A stretch of 64,000 nucleotides of DNA from Bacillus oleivorans (GCF_900207585.1 NZ_OAOP01000004.1:124001-188000); one strand, 5' to 3'; shown: positions 1-8,596, counted from the first letter of the stretch. Notes: generated by a model from the sequence alone, not told the origin. A program made the numbers and translations.

Positions 1-404
1 AATACCCCTGTCGAAAGGGTTGGAATCCCTAAGACATTGGCGTAGGCTTGATTATTGGCAACCATCTCAGGGGTAATTCCCAAAATAACGCCCATCGTAA
101 CATTCATGATTAGAAATCCTACAATGGCAGCCAAACCTGCTACCCCGTCACCCCCTGCCAGTCCAACTGCCACTCCTACGGCAAACAGGAGCGCGAGGTT
201 CCCGAATATGATATCGCCGGAACTTTGCATAATATTGGCTACAAATTGAAAGGCTGGTCCCTGAAAGACCGGTGCAATTTCAAGAAACTGTTCTGTTTTA
301 AATGTAGCTCCAAGACCGAGTAAAATACCCGCTGCAGGCAAAAGTGCCACAGGCAGCATTAATGCTTTTCCTACCTTTTGCAGTGTTCCAAAAGCCTTTT
401 TCAA
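1..404 (-). CDS. ptsG: PTS glucose transporter subunit IIC, N-terminal part (partial)
   Basis: The reverse strand encodes about 134 residues that run off the left edge of the window. The protein begins KKAFGTLQKVGKALMLPVA, followed by LLPAAGILLGLG, GNLALLFAVGVAVGL and GDGVAGLAAIVGFLIMNV. These match the start of the EIIC domain of glucose-type PTS permeases (PtsG), which transport and phosphorylate glucose at the membrane. The start is a TTG at 404 behind a strong AGGGGGG site at about 411-417. Everything after the first few membrane segments, including IIB and any IIA, lies outside. NagP-type GlcNAc permeases are the main alternative; the AVGVAxGLAGGDGVAGL stretch favours PtsG. In Bacillus the PtsG IIA domain can also serve TreP, which is encoded later in this window without its own IIA. 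Confidence 0.85.
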   Translation of the reverse strand, partial: MKKAFGTLQKVGKALMLPVALLPAAGILLGLGATFKTEQFLEIAPVFQGPAFQFVANIMQSSGDIIFGNLALLFAVGVAVGLAGGDGVAGLAAIVGFLIMNVTMGVILGITPEMVANNQAYANVLGIPTLSTGV

Positions 405-465
405 AGGTTACCCCCCTATTATGTTCCATTTTTTATAGTCTTTCTTTTTTTTATTCATTCATGTA

Positions 466-518
466 CAAAAATCTGGATCAGCAAATCATCCTATAGACGG
501 AGAACTCCCCCATCCAGA
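466..518 (-). terminator. Stem-loop in ptsG leader, possible antitermination target
   Basis: On the reverse strand the arms TCTGGAT (518-512) and ATCCAGA (478-472) enclose a G-rich loop and are followed by a run of T (471-467), about 65 nt upstream of the ptsG start. Bacillus ptsG is controlled by GlcT antitermination at a leader terminator. This hairpin is in the right place but I do not see a clear RAT sequence, so the assignment is tentative. Confidence 0.3.
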
Positions 519-581
519 GCCCTTTCCTCAGAAGATGAGTGAAAGATAAGATTGAATTATCGAATATGAAGGGGAAAATTT

Positions 582-1865
582 ATGAAAAAAATACTTGGAT
601 TATTTCAAAATCAGACGTACCGCAATTTATTTTTAGCCAATGTGTTATCCCAGCTTGGCAGTATTATCGGCATGACCGCTTTTACCCTTTATTTGCTGGA
701 CCGATTTTCAAGCCAGCCAGCTTATGCCACGATAACAGAAATGATGTATTCACTCCCTACCCTCTTTGTTTTCTTTTTAGTAGGGGTGTTTGCCGATAAA
801 CTCGACCGGCAAAGAATTGCCTATTCCTGTGATTTGATCTGTGCAGCACTGTCGCTTGCTCTTTTACTTGCTATCTCAACAGGCTGGATGCCGCTCGTAT
901 TTTTCTTCTTATTCCTAAGAAGTGCCGTACAGAAATTTTTCTTTCCTGCTGAACATTCAATGGTTCAAGGGATTTTAAAAAGTGAGGATTATGCAACAGC
1001 GGCAGGCCTCAACCAAATGGTTAATAGTCTTTTTATGCTGTTTGGAAGCGGAATTGGGGTCGTTCTATACTGGACGATTGGACTTTACGGCGCCATTATC
1101 ATCGACGCAACTACCTTTATTATTAGTGCTTTTTTAATTCGAAAACTTTCAATCAAAGAATCTGTCCGGCTCCCAAATGGAAAGCATTCATTAAAGGACA
1201 TCAACTACCCCTTTATCTATGAAAGTTTTAAAGAAGGACTTGTTTACATTCTAAAGCACAAATTATTGCTCACATTAATCTTTGGATTCTTTTTGTTCGG
1301 GATTGTAAACGGCGGATTCTCAGTCATGACCCTCTTTATCCTAAAATATAAGATTGCCCCTGATAGCTATGAAGAGTTATCGGCGATTCTGGGAATTATA
1401 TTTGGAGCCGGGGCTTTAATGGGTGGATTTTTGGCATCAGTCTGGTCTCAAAAAATGAAACTTTATAAAATGGCGATACTAGGATTGCTGTTATCAGGTG
1501 CCTTTACGTTTGCCTCCGCCTTTGCCACGAGCTTTTGGGTGCTTGCGAGTTTATTCTTCTGTGTCGGATTTGTTCTCCCGTTAGTAAACGTAGGCATTGG
1601 CGGCTGGATGCCAAGTATTGTTGACCCGAAAATGATGGGACGCGTCCAAGGCTGGATCAGTCCATTAACCATGCTGGCCCAAAGTATGATGCTCGGTTTT
1701 ATTGCATTTAGTTTTCCTGCCTACATTAGTATCGAAGTCTTATATTGGATTGTGGGTACTTCCCTCATGATTGTCGGGGTATTTTACGGGGTCAAATTGC
1801 CTAAGTATGCTAACACAAAAGCCACAATCCCCCAATCGGCAGCAGAGGCAAATGCGACGGTTTAG
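582..1865 (+). CDS. MFS transporter, macrolide-efflux-like
   Basis: The 427-residue protein is almost wholly hydrophobic with about twelve predicted membrane segments. It starts KKILGLFQNQTYRNLFLANV, and GVFADKLDRQRI near residue 65-77 is the loop 2-3 signature of the major facilitator superfamily. Length and layout resemble the MFS_3 branch (MefA/YfiS-like drug exporters), so it probably expels a small molecule using the proton gradient. Substrate cannot be read from sequence. An AAGGGGAAAATTT site precedes the ATG at 582. It stands alone: ptsG diverges upstream, and the next gene follows after about 100 bp. Confidence 0.85.
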   Translation: MKKILGLFQNQTYRNLFLANVLSQLGSIIGMTAFTLYLLDRFSSQPAYATITEMMYSLPTLFVFFLVGVFADKLDRQRIAYSCDLICAALSLALLLAISTGWMPLVFFFLFLRSAVQKFFFPAEHSMVQGILKSEDYATAAGLNQMVNSLFMLFGSGIGVVLYWTIGLYGAIIIDATTFIISAFLIRKLSIKESVRLPNGKHSLKDINYPFIYESFKEGLVYILKHKLLLTLIFGFFLFGIVNGGFSVMTLFILKYKIAPDSYEELSAILGIIFGAGALMGGFLASVWSQKMKLYKMAILGLLLSGAFTFASAFATSFWVLASLFFCVGFVLPLVNVGIGGWMPSIVDPKMMGRVQGWISPLTMLAQSMMLGFIAFSFPAYISIEVLYWIVGTSLMIVGVFYGVKLPKYANTKATIPQSAAEANATV

Positions 1866-1962
1866 GAAAAATAACCTCTATATCAAAATTTTATTTAAAA
1901 ATTGAAACTTAAAAGACAGCCCTATCGTAAGTAAACTATCGAAAATGAGGAGGAATTTAATA

Positions 1963-2280
1963 ATGATTGTATCGACGACATCTCAATTACAAGGAAAAGA
2001 AATCGATCGTTATCTCGGTATCGTAAGCGGAGAAGCGATTATGGGCGCAAACGTGGTGAGAGACTTCTTGGCAGGCATCACAGATATTATTGGCGGCCGC
2101 AGCGGTGCCTATGAAAGTAAGCTGGCAGAAGGCCGTGAAATTGCACTTCGCGAAATGGAAGATAAAGCAAGAAAACTTGGTGCCAATGCCGTTATTGGTG
2201 TTGATCTCGATTTCGAAACCGTTCAAAACGGCATGATGATGTGTATTGCCACCGGAACAGCCGTTGTTTATAAAGACTAA
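1963..2280 (+). CDS. YbjQ/UPF0145 family heavy-metal-binding domain protein
   Basis: A 105-residue protein beginning [19 protein letters not shown] and containing [18 protein letters not shown] and [16 protein letters not shown], the conserved blocks of the UPF0145 (YbjQ) family. These form small beta-rich pentameric assemblies of unknown function, annotated as putative heavy-metal binding. An in-frame ATG at 1945 overlaps its own AGGAGG (1948-1953), so the ATG at 1963, nine bases after that site, is the likely start. A terminator follows immediately, so it is monocistronic. Confidence 0.9.
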   Translation: MIVSTTSQLQGKEIDRYLGIVSGEAIMGANVVRDFLAGITDIIGGRSGAYESKLAEGREIALREMEDKARKLGANAVIGVDLDFETVQNGMMMCIATGTAVVYKD

Positions 2281-2292
2281 CCCCCATCTTTC

Positions 2293-2329
2293 AAAAAGAG
2301 TTTGGTGCAACCCGCCAAACTCTTTTTTT
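2293..2329 (+). terminator. Rho-independent terminator of the YbjQ-type gene
   Basis: The arms 2293-2305 (ending AGAGTTTGG) and 2315-2327 (CCAAACTCT) form a 13-bp stem with a nine-base loop, followed by T residues. Confidence 0.85.
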
Positions 2330-2334
2330 ATAAT

Positions 2335-2361
2335 GAAACATAGGGACGGTTCTTGCGTTTC
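2335..2361. repeat. Short REP-like element with GAAAC...GTTTC ends
   Basis: The 27-bp segment has terminal GAAAC/GTTTC inverted repeats flanking TAGGGACGGTTCTTGC. Elements containing GGGACGGTTC occur in many copies in Bacillus-group genomes near Y1/REP-type transposases (recalled, not checked). No transposase is present here; it lies just after a terminator. Confidence 0.45.
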
Positions 2362-2450
2362 ATTTTTTTAAAAAATATTGCGGCCACCCGTATCTTTTTT
2401 TCATAACACATTGTCTTGTATATGAATGAATAAATCAGGAGGTTATATAA

Positions 2451-3374
2451 ATGCAAATGTTTGAAGAAAGCAGGAAACTGCGGAAGGAATTTGAGGTTTG
2501 GATTCAGGATTTTAGGAAGCCCTTATGGGATTATTGCTTAAAGCTTACTAAAAATGTCTGGGACGCAGAAGATTTGTTTCAGGATACTTTATTAAAATCA
2601 TTTTCTCACCTGAATTATCTGTATCAGACTGTCTCCCCCAAATCCTATTTGTTTCGGATGGCAACTAATAGCTGGATCAATACCGTCCATAAACAGAAGC
2701 GTGCAGTCACCGTAGGCGATGAAGTTTTTGAAACTATACCTGCTCAAAAAACCGTTGATCCCTTTGAATTAGCGGAAGGCTTTCAGCGAATGAATGAACG
2801 CCTGACTGACCTCCAGCAAGCAGCCTTTATTTTAACAAAGGGATTCGGCTTTACTAATAAAGAAACTGCTGAATTTTTGTCACTCACGGAAGGAGCGGTG
2901 AAATCTTTAATGAAACGGGCAAAGGATAATTTAAATCAGGAAAATCAACTAAACATCGAGCCAAACAAACCAGTAACACCACTTATGACCGCCTATATGG
3001 AGGCCTTTAACCAAAGGAATCCAGATAAAATTGCAGAGCTGTTAACTGAACAGGCGACAATGGATATTGTCGGTGTTTCCCAAGAATATGGCAAAGACAT
3101 CATCAGGAAGTCCTCTCTTGCAGATTGGAGCAAAGACCCTGCTGTTATGTCTGGAGATTGGATTTTAATTGACGGAAGTCCGGTATTTGTCGTTTGGACC
3201 GATGCGCACGCCCTTAACACCATTATCCGTATAGAAACTAGCGATGACAAAATTACAAAGATTCACGATTATTATTTTAGCCAGGAGCTGCATGACTACA
3301 TTGCTTCACAGTTTAATCGTACCTCTGGCCAAAACGGGACTTTTTGGGATGAGAAGTGGAAGAGTAGTATTTAA
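2451..3374 (+). CDS. ECF-like sigma-70 family RNA polymerase sigma factor with C-terminal SnoaL-like domain
   Basis: The 307-residue protein has sigma region 2 at about residues 20-85 (KPLWDYCLKLTKNVWDAEDLFQDTLLK), region 4 at about 105-160 (LQQAAFILTKGFGFTNKE, LSLTEGAVKSLMKRA) and a roughly 130-residue C-terminal extension. The extension (LMTAYMEAFNQRNPDKIAELL) resembles SnoaL/NTF2-fold domains of SigJ/ECF41-type factors. In that family the extension modulates sigma activity in place of a separate anti-sigma factor, which fits the absence of one here. AGGAGG at 2437-2442 places the start at 2451. No target promoter was identified. Confidence 0.82.
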   Translation: MQMFEESRKLRKEFEVWIQDFRKPLWDYCLKLTKNVWDAEDLFQDTLLKSFSHLNYLYQTVSPKSYLFRMATNSWINTVHKQKRAVTVGDEVFETIPAQKTVDPFELAEGFQRMNERLTDLQQAAFILTKGFGFTNKETAEFLSLTEGAVKSLMKRAKDNLNQENQLNIEPNKPVTPLMTAYMEAFNQRNPDKIAELLTEQATMDIVGVSQEYGKDIIRKSSLADWSKDPAVMSGDWILIDGSPVFVVWTDAHALNTIIRIETSDDKITKIHDYYFSQELHDYIASQFNRTSGQNGTFWDEKWKSSI

Positions 3375-3424
3375 TTCCTCGATAAGAAAACTGATGGATA
3401 AATTTAAAAATGAACATATTAAAT

Positions 3425-3465
3425 GAGGCTGTCCTAAAGCAAGCTTCTGGGAGCCTCTTCTTTTT
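3425..3465 (+). terminator. Possible terminator downstream of the sigma factor gene
   Basis: GAGGCT (3425-3430) and AGCCTC (3452-3457) form a short stem with a long loop followed by TTCTTTTT. The long loop makes it weak. Confidence 0.4.
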
Positions 3466-3563
3466 AAGGAGCATTCTTCGGCTAGAAAATCATGAAAGGA
3501 GATCGCATTGGCATTCCCTTCATGTCAAACATCCCTTGGTTAGATAAATAGTAAATATTTTTT

Positions 3564-4172
3564 TCAAGTAAGGATCGGTTTTATATTCAATAGCCCCTTA
3601 TCAACTGATGTCTCTATATAACCAACGATCTGATCAAACGTAAATATATTAAGTTTTTCATTTATAACTTCCTGATCATACTCCATATCGCCTAATACGT
3701 AAGGGATGAATTGTTCGACATCTTTGGACTTAACCTCTTCCAAATCAAAGATTGCAGGAATAAACTTAAGCATTTTTCTTAATTCATCTGTATACCCATA
3801 GTATTCTAATAATTTTCCATTCAGTAATCGGAAATCATTATGGTATAAATTAAATGTTTCTTTATGAGCTTCCATTCTGTTTTTCAGCCAAGCAAGATAA
3901 AAACCTTTGAGCCATATATCATCAGCGATTAAATGTGTAAAATATCCTAATATATAATAACTTTCTAATTGCGATTTATATTTATGTAAAAATCCTTTAT
4001 AATCAATGCTTCTTGAATAATCTTGTACTTCACCTTTAAAGAAATGTGATAAGTCTTTAGGTGAAACAGCATCTGGAGCAATGCCTCCAAGTAAAAATAG
4101 TGTTCTATCTTCTATCGACAGACACTCTGCAATTCTATTAGCAATAACCAAGTGCATTATTCTCGAACCCAT
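3564..4172 (-). CDS. Zinc-dependent phospholipase C-like / hydrolase family protein
   Basis: The 202-residue protein starts MGSRIMHLVIANRIAECL and carries FLLGGIAPDAV and ILGYFTHLIADDIW. This spacing of H, D and HxxxD resembles the helical zinc-dependent phospholipase C superfamily, whose bacterial members are mostly annotated only as hydrolases. Metal ligands likely include His7, Asp34, His80 and Asp84 (inferred). A GAGGGG site sits five bases before the ATG at 4172. No signal peptide, so a cytoplasmic role is more likely than secreted lipase activity. Confidence 0.65.
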   Translation of the reverse strand: MGSRIMHLVIANRIAECLSIEDRTLFLLGGIAPDAVSPKDLSHFFKGEVQDYSRSIDYKGFLHKYKSQLESYYILGYFTHLIADDIWLKGFYLAWLKNRMEAHKETFNLYHNDFRLLNGKLLEYYGYTDELRKMLKFIPAIFDLEEVKSKDVEQFIPYVLGDMEYDQEVINEKLNIFTFDQIVGYIETSVDKGLLNIKPILT

Positions 4173-4414
4173 AATACCCCTCGCCCTTCAATTATTTCTT
4201 TAACTTTATGCTTCATAATAAAGAACAACCTAGATGGTGTTATGCTTTTCGTTAGATTGGAAGCTTTAGAATAAATTCTTAACCTCCTTTTCTCTTGCGT
4301 AGGAATAACCAAGTACTCCGTTAGATCAAGATCTAATAAACTAATTTTAACATAATATTCCAGTACGAGTCGTAATTTTCTGAAATCAATGGGAAAATAA
4401 AAAAGATCGCTCAA
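4157..4414 (-). CDS. Hypothetical small protein, doubtful
   Basis: An 85-codon frame with a TTG start at 4414 overlaps the following gene by 16 bp. The composition is protein-like (many F, Y, L, K, E) but I recognise no family. Its start lies in the loop of a terminator hairpin (4392-4425), which argues against translation from that codon. It may be an untranslated leader of the hydrolase gene or an eroded coding sequence. Confidence 0.25.
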   Translation of the reverse strand: MSDLFYFPIDFRKLRLVLEYYVKISLLDLDLTEYLVIPTQEKRRLRIYSKASNLTKSITPSRLFFIMKHKVKEIIEGRGVLWVRE

Positions 4415-4425
4415 CTGACGATCTT
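4392..4425 (-). terminator. Rho-independent terminator, reverse strand
   Basis: Reverse-strand arms AAGATCG (4425-4419) and CGATCTT (4409-4403) are followed by a T-rich tract (4404-4394). It ends transcription arriving from the right, after the 15-codon frame at 4456-4503. Confidence 0.65.
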
Positions 4426-4455
4426 TCCTGTTTAAACCCTAGAACCCGTAAGCCA

Positions 4456-4503
4456 CTAAGAGTTAGTTATATTTCTCTTTATTTGACCGACTTTGCTAAT
4501 CAT
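4456..4503 (-). CDS. Possible 15-residue peptide or leader ORF
   Basis: An ATG at 4503 with an excellent TTAGGAGGGAAGCTA site opens a 15-codon frame, MISKVGQIKRNITNS, that ends at TAG. A terminator follows about 30 bp later. It may be a leader peptide or the leftover start of a disrupted gene. No family is recognised. Confidence 0.35.
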   Translation of the reverse strand: MISKVGQIKRNITNS

Positions 4504-4572
4504 TAGCTTCCCTCCTAATTGTTTTGGTGATTTAACATTTCTACAAACAATCGCAATAATCCTTGTAATCTA

Positions 4573-4614
4573 AAAATAAAAGGGCAGCCTTTGGTTCTTA
4601 GGTGTCTGCCCTTT
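4573..4614 (-). terminator. Terminator after the GNAT remnant
   Basis: Reverse-strand arms AAAGGGCAG (4614-4606) and CTGCCCTTT (4587-4579) are followed by TATTTTTAG. The hairpin sits just beyond the stop of the truncated acetyltransferase. Confidence 0.6.
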
Positions 4615-4624
4615 CGTTCATATT

Positions 4625-4905
4625 CTATTTATTTATCAACTTTTCAAACATCCAGCACTCATGTACCCTCTTAAATTTACTTTTCATCTCTTCCCGCTCC
4701 TCACCCGTGTAAAGCGCAAAGGTAGTCACAGGATATAGTTTAGGAGTTTTCCCCTCAATCATGCCGTTCATTTCATTTCCTTCCATATACACATGAAGGT
4801 AGGAATCCACCGCTTGAAATCCATTGTTCCGATACCAGTCCTGGACCCACTCATCGTCTCTCGTCCAGGCTTCTAATCTGCGGATTCCGCCAATGGACGT
4901 GCCCC
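4625..4905 (-). pseudogene. C-terminal fragment of a GNAT acetyltransferase
   Basis: Reading upstream of the stop at 4625, the frame gives GGIRRLEAWTRDDEWVQDWY followed by RNNGFQAVDSYLHVYMEG. This is the acetyl-CoA/C-terminal part of a GNAT N-acetyltransferase, with the typical LEAWTRDD..WVxxWYxxxGF block. About 90 residues remain. The N-terminal half is missing because the coding sequence meets the stop codon of the murG-like gene at 4906. It looks like a deletion joining two reverse-strand genes. An internal GTG could start a 61-residue product, but it would lack the fold core. Confidence 0.7.
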
Positions 4906-5976
4906 CTAATTTTTCTTATATTCCTCAATTAAAGACAATAGTTTTTCAGTCGGATTTTGGACAGCCTGTTTTCTCATTTCATCGACATACTGATAACGAT
5001 TCACATATGCTTGCTTAACGAGCTCTACCGCTCCTTTTCCTTTTAAATTTTCATCTTTAATGACTTCCGCATATCCCTGACGTTTAAAATAATCCGCGTT
5101 TTGAATTTGGTCTCCTCGACTCTGTGTATCCGGCAGCGGCACTAAAATCATTGGTTTTCGCAAAGCCAATAATTCAAAAATGGTATTAGACCCTGCTCTG
5201 GTTAAAACTAAATCTGATATCGCATACAAATGCGGGAGTTCATCTGTGACATATTCATATTGAATATAGCCCTTAACACCTTCTAAACGTTCATCTTTTT
5301 TATCCTTCCCGCACAGATGAATGATTTGAAATGTCTGCAGCAGTTCATCTAATTGATCTCTAACAAAATCGTTTATACTCTTTGCACCCTGGCTTCCGCC
5401 TGTTACCAAAATCACCGGCTTTCGAGAAGAAAAACCAGTCAATGCAAATCCTTTATCCCTCGAACCTTTAAACAGCTCATCCCTAACGACTGCCCCCAGA
5501 AACAATCCTTTTTCCTCTGGGACATGCTTTTTTGTATCCTCAAATGTATAACAAATCTTCGTCGCAAACGGCAGACCAATTCGATTCGCAAGTCCCGGTG
5601 TCATATCTGATTCATGAGTAATGATCGGAATTCTAGACCATTTGGCCGCCAAGACGACTGGAACAGATACAAAGCCTCCCTTTGAAAAAACAATGCTGGG
5701 CTTAACCTTATTCAAAACCCTTTTAGCCTGTAAAATTCCTTTCCCGACACGGAACATATCTTTGACATTTTCCTTGCTCCAATAGCGTCTGAGCTTACCG
5801 GTTGAAATCGCGTGATAGTGGACTTCATTATATTTTTTTATCAGAGTCTCCTCGATACCGCCTTTCGACCCAATATAATGTATATCCCATCCGCGTTCGA
5901 GTAAATGGGGTATTAATGTTAAGTTGACGGACACATGTCCGGTTGTGCCTCCGCCCGTTAATACGATCGATTTCAT
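4906..5976 (-). CDS. murG: Undecaprenyl-PP-MurNAc-pentapeptide N-acetylglucosaminyltransferase (MurG-type)
   Basis: The 356-residue protein opens MKSIVLTGGGTTGHVSVNL, the GGGTGGH-type donor-binding loop, and has GSKGGIE, SKGGFVSVP, THESDMTPGLANR and a C-terminal LTRAGSNTIFELLALRKPMI block. These are hallmarks of MurG, which transfers GlcNAc from UDP-GlcNAc to lipid I at the inner membrane to form lipid II. It is not flanked by other dcw cell-wall genes, so it is probably the second MurG copy found in several Bacillus species rather than the essential one. The start at 5976 has AAGGGATG upstream. Confidence 0.9.
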   Translation of the reverse strand: MKSIVLTGGGTTGHVSVNLTLIPHLLERGWDIHYIGSKGGIEETLIKKYNEVHYHAISTGKLRRYWSKENVKDMFRVGKGILQAKRVLNKVKPSIVFSKGGFVSVPVVLAAKWSRIPIITHESDMTPGLANRIGLPFATKICYTFEDTKKHVPEEKGLFLGAVVRDELFKGSRDKGFALTGFSSRKPVILVTGGSQGAKSINDFVRDQLDELLQTFQIIHLCGKDKKDERLEGVKGYIQYEYVTDELPHLYAISDLVLTRAGSNTIFELLALRKPMILVPLPDTQSRGDQIQNADYFKRQGYAEVIKDENLKGKGAVELVKQAYVNRYQYVDEMRKQAVQNPTEKLLSLIEEYKKN

Positions 5977-6000
5977 ATGTTTAACATCCCTTATGTAGTT

Positions 6001-6519
6001 TTAATTGGATAAATCCAAAAGAATCCTTTTCAATTCCTCAGGAATAGGCATCCTTAAGTAGAATTCGATCCACTCATCATTTGGCGGATGATTCACTAAG
6101 TATTGCCTTAATATGCTGGCTTTTTCAATGCGGCCCATTAATGAATAGGCTACAAACCAAATCACAGGATGACCGATGTTCAAATTTTCCCATCGATGAT
6201 GAACAACAGAGGGCAATGGTATAAGCCCTTCCTCAGTCTTAATTTTAAAATATCCGATTATTTCAATTGGTTTAGATTCAGCGTCTTTAACTCCAAGCAG
6301 AAATTCACTTTTAAATAAAGGATGAGAATCAACAGTCCTCTCCTCAATCTCCCAATTTTTTAAAGCATCCATTACTTTATTTTTTTCACCATCGACAAAT
6401 ACATCCCAGTCTCCCATTTGCACTGAAAAGCCAAGGCTATTTAATAAGCCGCTGCCGCCAATCGAATAGGAAAGACCCGAGCTTTGCAGATCTTCAATCA
6501 ATTTATATATAAATTTCAC
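6001..6519 (-). CDS. Nucleotidyltransferase-like hypothetical protein
   Basis: This 172-residue protein contains YSIGGSGLLNSLGF followed by DWDVFVDG, a GG..(S) and DxD pattern like the nucleotidyltransferase superfamily. The rest is unassigned. The open frame reaches a GTG at 6558, but a TATACT hexamer at 6567-6572 would place transcription start near there, and AAGGAG at 6532-6537 precedes the GTG at 6519, so I chose the shorter form (spacing of 12 is long). It is followed after 24 bp by the murG-like gene. Function is not known. Confidence 0.6.
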   Translation of the reverse strand: MKFIYKLIEDLQSSGLSYSIGGSGLLNSLGFSVQMGDWDVFVDGEKNKVMDALKNWEIEERTVDSHPLFKSEFLLGVKDAESKPIEIIGYFKIKTEEGLIPLPSVVHHRWENLNIGHPVIWFVAYSLMGRIEKASILRQYLVNHPPNDEWIEFYLRMPIPEELKRILLDLSN

Positions 6520-6600
6520 TGTGTATTTAATCTCCTTGATCCATCCAGATACCAACACATAGTATAACAGAGAGACAGTCCTGTTTTCACCCCGAAAAAA

Positions 6601-7284
6601 TTAGAGGATACCATATAAATGAAGACCAATTAAAATGATCGCGATATCAGCCATTATATGAAAGATCCATGAGTTTAAAAAGTTTTGCGAGTATGTATTA
6701 AGCCAATTAAATAGAATCCCTGCTATAAACAAACCGGCCAATGCTAAAAGCATCAGCTCAAATGAGAACCAGGTGGCAAAAATCGCAGTATGATACACCG
6801 AAAATAAAAGGGCTGAAAACACATGGGCAAACACTTTATACTCTGTTTTATACAGATTTAAAAAGAGGAATCCCCGAAAGTAAAACTCCTCCATTAAAGA
6901 ATTACCGAAGGTTACGTAAATGGCAACAAAAATAAAAATTTCCGGCGTTATTTCAGACCGCACTTGCAAATCATACATGATAGCGTCTGTATCGATTATT
7001 TTCCTCAAGAACCAATACGCAATTAGAATAATGCCAAAAGCAAGGCTGCCGAATAATAAACCCAGCCGTAAGCTTTTCCACCTTACCTTTTGAATATTAA
7101 AAGATTCCTTTACAGACAGCTTTAAAATATATTTAATGTAAAATATAGGAATTACGAGGAAGAAAAAGGCTTTAGAAGCGGTTTTGATAAAATAATTAAC
7201 ATCTAAAACCTGTTCAATCACAAAAAGAATACTGCAGCTGCAGAGTGCAATGATGCACACTTGGACGATATGGTTTCGCGTCAT
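6601..7284 (-). CDS. CPBP family intramembrane glutamic endopeptidase
   Basis: The 227-residue membrane protein has six to seven hydrophobic segments and the motifs of the CAAX-protease/Abi (CPBP) family: NSLMEEFYFRGFLF (EExxxR) in the middle and HVFSALLFSVYHTA next. These glutamates and histidines form the active site. Bacillus members act as prenyl-protein-type proteases or bacteriocin self-immunity factors; which applies here is unknown. The ATG at 7284 is preceded by GAGGG at nine bases. A TTG nine bases further upstream is less likely. Confidence 0.82.
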   Translation of the reverse strand: MTRNHIVQVCIIALCSCSILFVIEQVLDVNYFIKTASKAFFFLVIPIFYIKYILKLSVKESFNIQKVRWKSLRLGLLFGSLAFGIILIAYWFLRKIIDTDAIMYDLQVRSEITPEIFIFVAIYVTFGNSLMEEFYFRGFLFLNLYKTEYKVFAHVFSALLFSVYHTAIFATWFSFELMLLALAGLFIAGILFNWLNTYSQNFLNSWIFHIMADIAIILIGLHLYGIL

Positions 7285-7473
7285 GTAACTCAACCCTCAT
7301 ATTTGTTTAGAAAATGTAATATTTCAATCATATCCTTATCTTACCAAATAATGTCGACTAAGTATCCCACTATTTCAATAGAACTTCTATAGTATGTCTC
7401 TTTTACATTTTGATTACAAACCTTGTCTTTAGCCTTTCTATTTGAAAAATACCAACAATTGCTATCGAAGTTT

Positions 7474-7503
7474 ACCCCCAAAAATGCTAACTTACAAATA
7501 GAA
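7474..7503 (+). promoter_or_regulatory. ACCCCC motif, candidate SigI-type -35 for mreBH
   Basis: ACCCCC at 7474-7479 lies about 80 bp before the gene. B. subtilis mreBH is transcribed by SigI, whose -35 is ACCCCC and -10 is CGAA. No exact CGAA follows at the expected distance (only TAGAA at 7499-7503), so this is suggestive only. Confidence 0.25.
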
Positions 7504-7559
7504 CTGTATAAAAGATATAGGACTTGAAAACTGCAAAAGAAAAGGTTGTGTAAGTAGAA

Positions 7560-8567
7560 ATGTTCACGAATGCAGAGATTGGTATTGATTTAGGTACTGC
7601 TAACATATTAGTATATAGCAAAAGTAAAGGAATCGTTTTGAATGAGCCGTCAGTAGCAGCGATCGATTTAGAATCGAAACAAGTATTGGCTGTCGGAACG
7701 GAAGCAAAGAATATGATCGGAAAAACGCCTGGAAGAATTGTTGCGATCCGCCCATTAAAGGATGGTGTTATCGCTGATTATGATGTGACAACAAGCATGT
7801 TAAAAATGATCTTCAAAAAAGCCAGCCGTAAAATGGGAGTATCCTTACGCAAGCCTACTGTAGTAGTCTGCACGCCATCCGGTTCAACATCTGTCGAACG
7901 CCGCGCGATTCAGGATGCTGTTCGCAATTGCGGAGCTAAAATTGTTCATTTAATAGAAGAACCGGTTGCAGCCGCGATTGGGGCGGACCTGCCAGTAGAT
8001 GAACCGGTAGCCAACGTTATTGTTGATATTGGCGGAGGAACCACAGAGGTCGCCATCATCTCCTTCGGCGGTGTGGTTTCCTGTAATTCGATTCGACTTG
8101 GCGGGGACAAGCTCGACGAAGATATTATCCAATATGTAAGAAAAAAATATAATCTGCTCATTGGGGAACGGACCGCTGAACAAATCAAAATTGAAATTGG
8201 GTATGCGCCAATTGATCATGCGGAAATGACGATGGATGTTCGCGGACGAAACCTTGTAACAGGACTTCCAAAAACCGTTACTCTCCACTCTACCGAAATT
8301 CAAGAAGCGATGAGGGAAAACCTCATGAAAATTTTAGACGTAATCCGTGCTACATTAGAAACAAGTCCGCCTGAGTTAAGCGGGGATATTGTGGATCGAG
8401 GTGTGATTTTAACTGGCGGCGGCTCCTTGATTAACGGAATGCAAGAATGGCTGTCACAAGAAATCGTAGTTCCAGTCCACCTTGCGCCAAGCCCGCTCGA
8501 GTCTGTAGCGATTGGAACCGGCCGTTCATTGAAATTTATTCATAAAATCCAAAAAGCGGCTAGATAA
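7560..8567 (+). CDS. mreBH: Rod-shape-determining actin homologue MreBH
   Basis: The 335-residue protein starts [20 protein letters not shown] and carries the actin-fold ATP-binding blocks: phosphate-1 (GIDLGTAN), phosphate-2 ([13 protein letters not shown]) and adenosine ([11 protein letters not shown]). MreB-family proteins polymerise under the membrane and guide lateral cell-wall synthesis. The N-terminus and [16 protein letters not shown] fit MreBH better than MreB or Mbl (recalled comparison). Its solitary location, away from mreCD or spoIIID, also fits MreBH, which in B. subtilis directs the LytE autolysin. The ribosome binding site (AAAAGG) is rather far from the ATG. Confidence 0.88.
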   Translation: MFTNAEIGIDLGTANILVYSKSKGIVLNEPSVAAIDLESKQVLAVGTEAKNMIGKTPGRIVAIRPLKDGVIADYDVTTSMLKMIFKKASRKMGVSLRKPTVVVCTPSGSTSVERRAIQDAVRNCGAKIVHLIEEPVAAAIGADLPVDEPVANVIVDIGGGTTEVAIISFGGVVSCNSIRLGGDKLDEDIIQYVRKKYNLLIGERTAEQIKIEIGYAPIDHAEMTMDVRGRNLVTGLPKTVTLHSTEIQEAMRENLMKILDVIRATLETSPPELSGDIVDRGVILTGGGSLINGMQEWLSQEIVVPVHLAPSPLESVAIGTGRSLKFIHKIQKAAR

Positions 8568-8596
8568 GCCATTAGAAAAGACGCTTGGATCTGAAA

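Noticed and set aside
1945-1962. Upstream start for the YbjQ-type gene
   Set aside because: The ATG at 1945 is directly before the AGGAGG that serves the ATG at 1963.
4906-5976. Essential dcw-cluster murG
   Set aside because: No mra, mur or fts neighbours; more likely the second paralogue.
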